Positions 60,937-64,000 of a DNA stretch of 64,000 nt are shown here, one piece after another (within the stretch, counting starts at the first letter, position 1; each line of letters starts with the position of its first letter). The stretch is from Aldehydirespirator sp965203635. GTDB taxonomy: Bacteria; Actinomycetota; Acidimicrobiia; Acidimicrobiales; Aldehydirespiratoraceae. Location of the stretch: the NCBI GenBank assembly GCA_965203635.1, contig OZ241903.1, positions 2,852,001-2,916,000 of the forward strand. Direction: 5' to 3'. Under the pieces are notes generated by a model. The model searched no databases. It saw only the letters and a program-made list of their open reading frames with translations, and was not told the origin of the DNA. Both the position numbers and the translations under genes were made by a program.

Positions 60937-63290
60937 CGGGTTCCGTTGGCTTTGATGTAGTCGAGCCACAGGGCGCCGGCGTCGGGGGCCAGCTCGCCCG
61001 GGCGGTAGGTGACGGCGCGCAGGTCGCCCGTGTACGGGAACGGACCGTGGCGCTCGTAGACGTCCCAGCTGACCGGCGAGCGGCGGTCCACGCCGACGTC
61101 GATGCCCTCGAACGGGGCCATGGCCATCAGCGACACCAGCCCGGGCGCCTCCCCCACGGGCGCGCCGTCCACGCTGATGCCGGCGTTCCAAACCAGGTTG
61201 CCGGGATTCTCCATGGCAAGCTGCACACTCGGCGCCCCGTCGGCCAGCGGCCCACAGTCGAGCACGGTCATGTCTCCGTAGGCGTTGTGGGCGAACAGCA
61301 GCCGGTCGTCCTCCACGTACAGCATGTAGCCGCCGCCCTGGTCGCCGTGAGCCACCAGCACCCCCGCGTCGCCGGGCCGCCATCGCAGCGACACGTCGAT
61401 GTCGAAGCTCTTCTGAAAGATGAGCTGCTGGGACCGCCACCGCTCCAGGGTGGGGGTGCCGGGCCTCAGCGTCGTGTCGTCCGCCAGCTCGTCGTACCAC
61501 GGCGGGCGCAGGATCCTGACCAGCTGGTTGCCCTCGTCGAGGGGGTACACCTGGTTGGCCCAGGCGGCCCGGTCCCAGGCCTGCTGCATCTCCTCGAGCC
61601 GGTCGGGATGCTCGTCGGCGAGGTCGCGGCACTCCGTCGGATCCTCGGCCAGGTTGTGCAGCTCCCAGCGGTCGGCACTGAACGGGCGCCGGGGCCGGTG
61701 GCAGGTCACCACCGACCAGCCGTCGCGGTAGAAGCCGCGGTGACCGAAGTTCTCGTAGTACTGCTCGGGATGGGTCGAGGGCGCGGCCGGGTCGGTGAAG
61801 GTGGCCGCGAAGCTGGCCCCGGCCGGCTCCGGTGCGGGCACGCCGTGACGCGACGCCGGCACGGCCACCCCGCAGAGTTCGGCCAGGGTCGGGAACACGT
61901 CGGTGACGTGCTGGTACTGGCCCCGAACGCCTCCGGCCTCAGCGCCGTCGGCGGCCCCAAGCCCTGCCGGCCAGTTGACGATGAACGGGACGCTGTGGCC
62001 GCCCCGGTGGGTGTTGATCTTGTAGAGGCGGAACGGCGTGCACGACACCATGGCCCAGCCCATCGGGTAGTGGGCCAGCGTCCGGGGGCCGCCCAGCAGG
62101 TCGAGGCGGGCGTAGTCGGTGTCGACGACCTCCAGATCGGTGGGCCGCACCTGGGAGAGCAGGGTGCGGAAGTACGCCGAGGTGCCGGTGTACTGGCCCT
62201 CCCGGGAGCCGCCGTTGTCGCTGGTGAACAGCACGATGGTGTTGTCCCACTCGCCGATGGCCTCGAGGTGGCGGCGCAACCTCCCGAAGTTGCGGTCGAC
62301 GTTGTGGACCATGCCCGCGTACACCTCCATGTAGCGCGCGAACAGCTCCTTGGACCGGTCGTCCAGATCGTCCCAGGGGCCGACCTCGTGGAGCTCCTCG
62401 GTGTTGCGGGCCGGCAATACCGCGTTGGGCGGCACCACCCCCAGCTCCTGTTGGCGCTCGAAGCGCTCGGCCCGCAACGCGTCCCAGCCCGCGGCGTAAC
62501 GGCCGCGGAAGCGCTCGATGTCGGATTCGGGGGCCTGCAGCGGGGCGTGCACCGCGCCGTGGGCGAAGTACATGAAGAACGGCCGGCTCGGGTGAGACGA
62601 CCGCAGCTCGTCCACCATCCGGACCGCCTGGTCGGTCAGATCGTCGGTGAAGTAGTAGCCGTCGGGGTAGCGCTCGACGTCGATGTGATGGTTGTCCTCA
62701 TAGAGCCGGTGGGGATGATGGAAGTTGGTGAAGGCGTCGAGGATCCCGTAGTAGCGGTCGAAGCCCCGCTGCAGCGGCCAGCTCGCTTTGGGGGCTCCGT
62801 CGCTGAGGTGGGCGTCCTTGGTGAGATGCCACTTCCCGAGCATGAACGTGGCCCAGCCGGCGTCGCGGAACGTCTCGGCCATGGTCACCGCGTTGTCCCG
62901 CAGCTCGTGGCTGTAGCCGGGGAACCCGGGGTCGCTGTGGGCCACCTGAGCCATGCCGGCCATGTGATGGTTGAGCCCGGTCAGCAGCGACGCCCGGGTG
63001 GGCGAGCACATGGGGTTCACATGGAAGTCGGTGTAGCGCAGTCCCTCGCCGGCCAGACGGTCGAGCTCCGGGGTGTCGATCTCGGAGCCGTAGCAGCCCA
63101 GGTCGGAGTAGCCGAGGTCGTCGGCCATCATCACGATCACGTTGGGGGCGCCGTCCGGGGCGGTCGGCGGCTTCGGCCAGTGCGGCTCGGAGGTGGAGAA
63201 GATCTTGCCGACGGTGCCCTCGAAGCCCGCGTAGGGCGCGGTCGGATCTACTGCGCCGGGGCTCTCGGCCCCGGAGGAGGCGACCGTCAC
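60927..63290 (-). CDS. Type I arylsulfatase
   Basis: A 787-residue protein. The formylglycine motif C-x-P-x-R is NPMCSPTRASLLTG near residue 95. Family metal ligands include IVMMADDLGYSDLGCYG and LFTSDNGGSREG; MLGKWHLTKDAH is also conserved. The C-terminal 200 residues (SLRWRPGDAGVLVAHGDQ and onward) form a beta-sandwich region. No N-terminal signal is seen, so it is cytoplasmic or exported by another route. It releases sulfate from an organic ester. GTG 63290 overlaps the amidohydrolase stop (GTGA). Confidence 0.92.
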   Translation of the reverse strand: MTVASSGAESPGAVDPTAPYAGFEGTVGKIFSTSEPHWPKPPTAPDGAPNVIVMMADDLGYSDLGCYGSEIDTPELDRLAGEGLRYTDFHVNPMCSPTRASLLTGLNHHMAGMAQVAHSDPGFPGYSHELRDNAVTMAETFRDAGWATFMLGKWHLTKDAHLSDGAPKASWPLQRGFDRYYGILDAFTNFHHPHRLYEDNHHIDVERYPDGYYFTDDLTDQAVRMVDELRSSHPSRPFFMYFAHGAVHAPLQAPESDIERFRGRYAAGWDALRAERFERQQELGVVPPNAVLPARNTEELHEVGPWDDLDDRSKELFARYMEVYAGMVHNVDRNFGRLRRHLEAIGEWDNTIVLFTSDNGGSREGQYTGTSAYFRTLLSQVRPTDLEVVDTDYARLDLLGGPRTLAHYPMGWAMVSCTPFRLYKINTHRGGHSVPFIVNWPAGLGAADGAEAGGVRGQYQHVTDVFPTLAELCGVAVPASRHGVPAPEPAGASFAATFTDPAAPSTHPEQYYENFGHRGFYRDGWSVVTCHRPRRPFSADRWELHNLAEDPTECRDLADEHPDRLEEMQQAWDRAAWANQVYPLDEGNQLVRILRPPWYDELADDTTLRPGTPTLERWRSQQLIFQKSFDIDVSLRWRPGDAGVLVAHGDQGGGYMLYVEDDRLLFAHNAYGDMTVLDCGPLADGAPSVQLAMENPGNLVWNAGISVDGAPVGEAPGLVSLMAMAPFEGIDVGVDRRSPVSWDVYERHGPFPYTGDLRAVTYRPGELAPDAGALWLDYIKANGTRYE

Positions 63291-64000
63291 GGCTTGAAGA
63301 AGGCGGGGCTGGTGGCTTTGGCCGGGATCTCCGCCAGCGGGGTGGCGACCTGCTCCACGCTGGGACCGTGCTCGGCGGCCAGCGGGGCCAGCCGGTCGAG
63401 GTCGAAGCCGTACAGGTCGGCCGCGTTGCCGCCCAGCAGCGCCCTCATCTCGCCGGCGTCCCAGTCGCTGAACGCCCGCTGGAGGCTCTCCAGCGAGTAG
63501 GGGTAGGTGCCCTCGTGGTGGGGGTAGTCGCTGCCCCACATCACCCTGTGCACCCCCACCTTGCGGATGGCGGCCGCCTCGCCCGGCGACGGGAAGCTGG
63601 CCCCGATCCACACGTTGCGGTCGAAGTACTCCGACGGCTTCAGCGGCAGCACGATGTCGGCCGCGAAGCCGAGCTCGCCGACGCGGCCGTGTCGCATCTG
63701 GCGGTGGTAGCCGTCCATGCGGCGCAGCTCCTCGACCAGCCAGGCCACCCCCTGCTCGGTCATCACGTAGCGCAGGCCAGGGAACCGCTCGAACACGCCC
63801 GACATGATCAGGTGGGCCAGGTTGCGGTGCGAGTAGAACGGCACCTCCATCAGGAAGACCACTCCGGCAGCCGGCGCCTTGCCGTAGTCGGGTCCACCGT
63901 TCCCGCCGTGCTGGGTCATGATCAGGTCGAGGTCGGCGGCCGCGGCCCAGAGCCGGTCCCAGCGGGGATCCCAGTACCCGGGGAGCTCGCTGTCGGGCGG
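63287..64000 (-). CDS. Metal-dependent amidohydrolase, N-terminus outside window
   Basis: 238 codons are open to the window edge, so the start is missing. The visible part resembles ACMSD-type amidohydrolases: YSHRNLAHLIMSGVFERFP, LRYVMTEQGVAWLVEELRR and the metal-site segment VMWGSDYPHHEGTYP. Such enzymes decarboxylate or hydrolyse ring-derived acids. The GTGA overlap with the arylsulfatase indicates a shared pathway, perhaps for an aromatic sulfate. Internal ATGs are not taken as the start. Confidence 0.85.
   Translation of the reverse strand, partial: PPDSELPGYWDPRWDRLWAAAADLDLIMTQHGGNGGPDYGKAPAAGVVFLMEVPFYSHRNLAHLIMSGVFERFPGLRYVMTEQGVAWLVEELRRMDGYHRQMRHGRVGELGFAADIVLPLKPSEYFDRNVWIGASFPSPGEAAAIRKVGVHRVMWGSDYPHHEGTYPYSLESLQRAFSDWDAGEMRALLGGNAADLYGFDLDRLAPLAAEHGPSVEQVATPLAEIPAKATSPAFFKP

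Noticed and set aside
61047..63500. 817-codon open frame antisense to the arylsulfatase
   Set aside because: The sulfatase motif set on the other strand is decisive; the antisense translation has no recognisable domain.

Overview
This is high-GC actinobacterial DNA. Frequent GTG/TTG starts, an F420-type luciferase-like oxidoreductase, many class III CoA-transferases and acyl-CoA dehydrogenases, and the content of the core genes suggest an Acidimicrobiia-like actinobacterium, perhaps marine or host-associated. That placement is inferred from gene content; no rRNA gene is present to test it.

Region 1 (1-14190) is a defence island lying against the 3' end of a tRNA-Pro(GGG) gene. It holds a XhoI/PaeR7I-type restriction endonuclease (minus strand) and, divergent from it, a protein that fuses an endonuclease III-type [4Fe-4S] DNA glycosylase to a C5-cytosine methyltransferase. 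Five tightly overlapping genes follow: two unrecognised proteins that may be a split DrmE, a NERD-nuclease/UvrD-type helicase, a DrmA-type helicase and a DrmB-type DUF1998 protein. Together they look like an unusual DISARM-type system with no DrmC phospholipase D. The island ends with a small possible HTH gene and an AT-rich HNH endonuclease gene.

Region 2 (14192-31480) is ordinary chromosome: a PP2C phosphatase, der with its DUF512 neighbour, a pseudokinase plus secreted partner, the lepA-hrcA-dnaJ-rsmE cluster, rpsT, and the comEA-comEC-holA cluster whose two spacers carry different tandem repeats. A thioredoxin-TPR protein, an F420-type oxidoreductase and tRNA-Ala(GGC) close the region.

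Region 3 (31525-48890) is catabolic: an alkyl-DHAP synthase-like flavoprotein, two class III CoA-transferases, acyl-CoA dehydrogenases, enoyl-CoA hydratase, a MaoC-like hydratase, HpaI-like aldolase, a 3-hydroxyisobutyrate dehydrogenase-like enzyme, an aromatic amino acid decarboxylase, and a trimethylamine dehydrogenase homologue with an altered substrate pocket. It ends with a membrane-anchored sulfite-oxidase-like protein.

Region 4 (49006-56922) carries three paralogous lipoproteins, each with 14 Cys-paired RCC1-type repeats. A YceI / cytochrome c / copper-monooxygenase-like fusion protein lies between the second and third. Region 5 (56995-64000) has a ROK kinase, two acyl-CoA dehydrogenases, an orphan MT-A70 adenine methyltransferase, an arylsulfatase and a partial amidohydrolase.

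A family of about 47-nt palindromic hairpins occurs three times in intergenic DNA (34.5, 45.2 and 52.7 kb), always as a pair spaced 71-72 bp apart. This is the clearest unexplained non-coding signal in the window.
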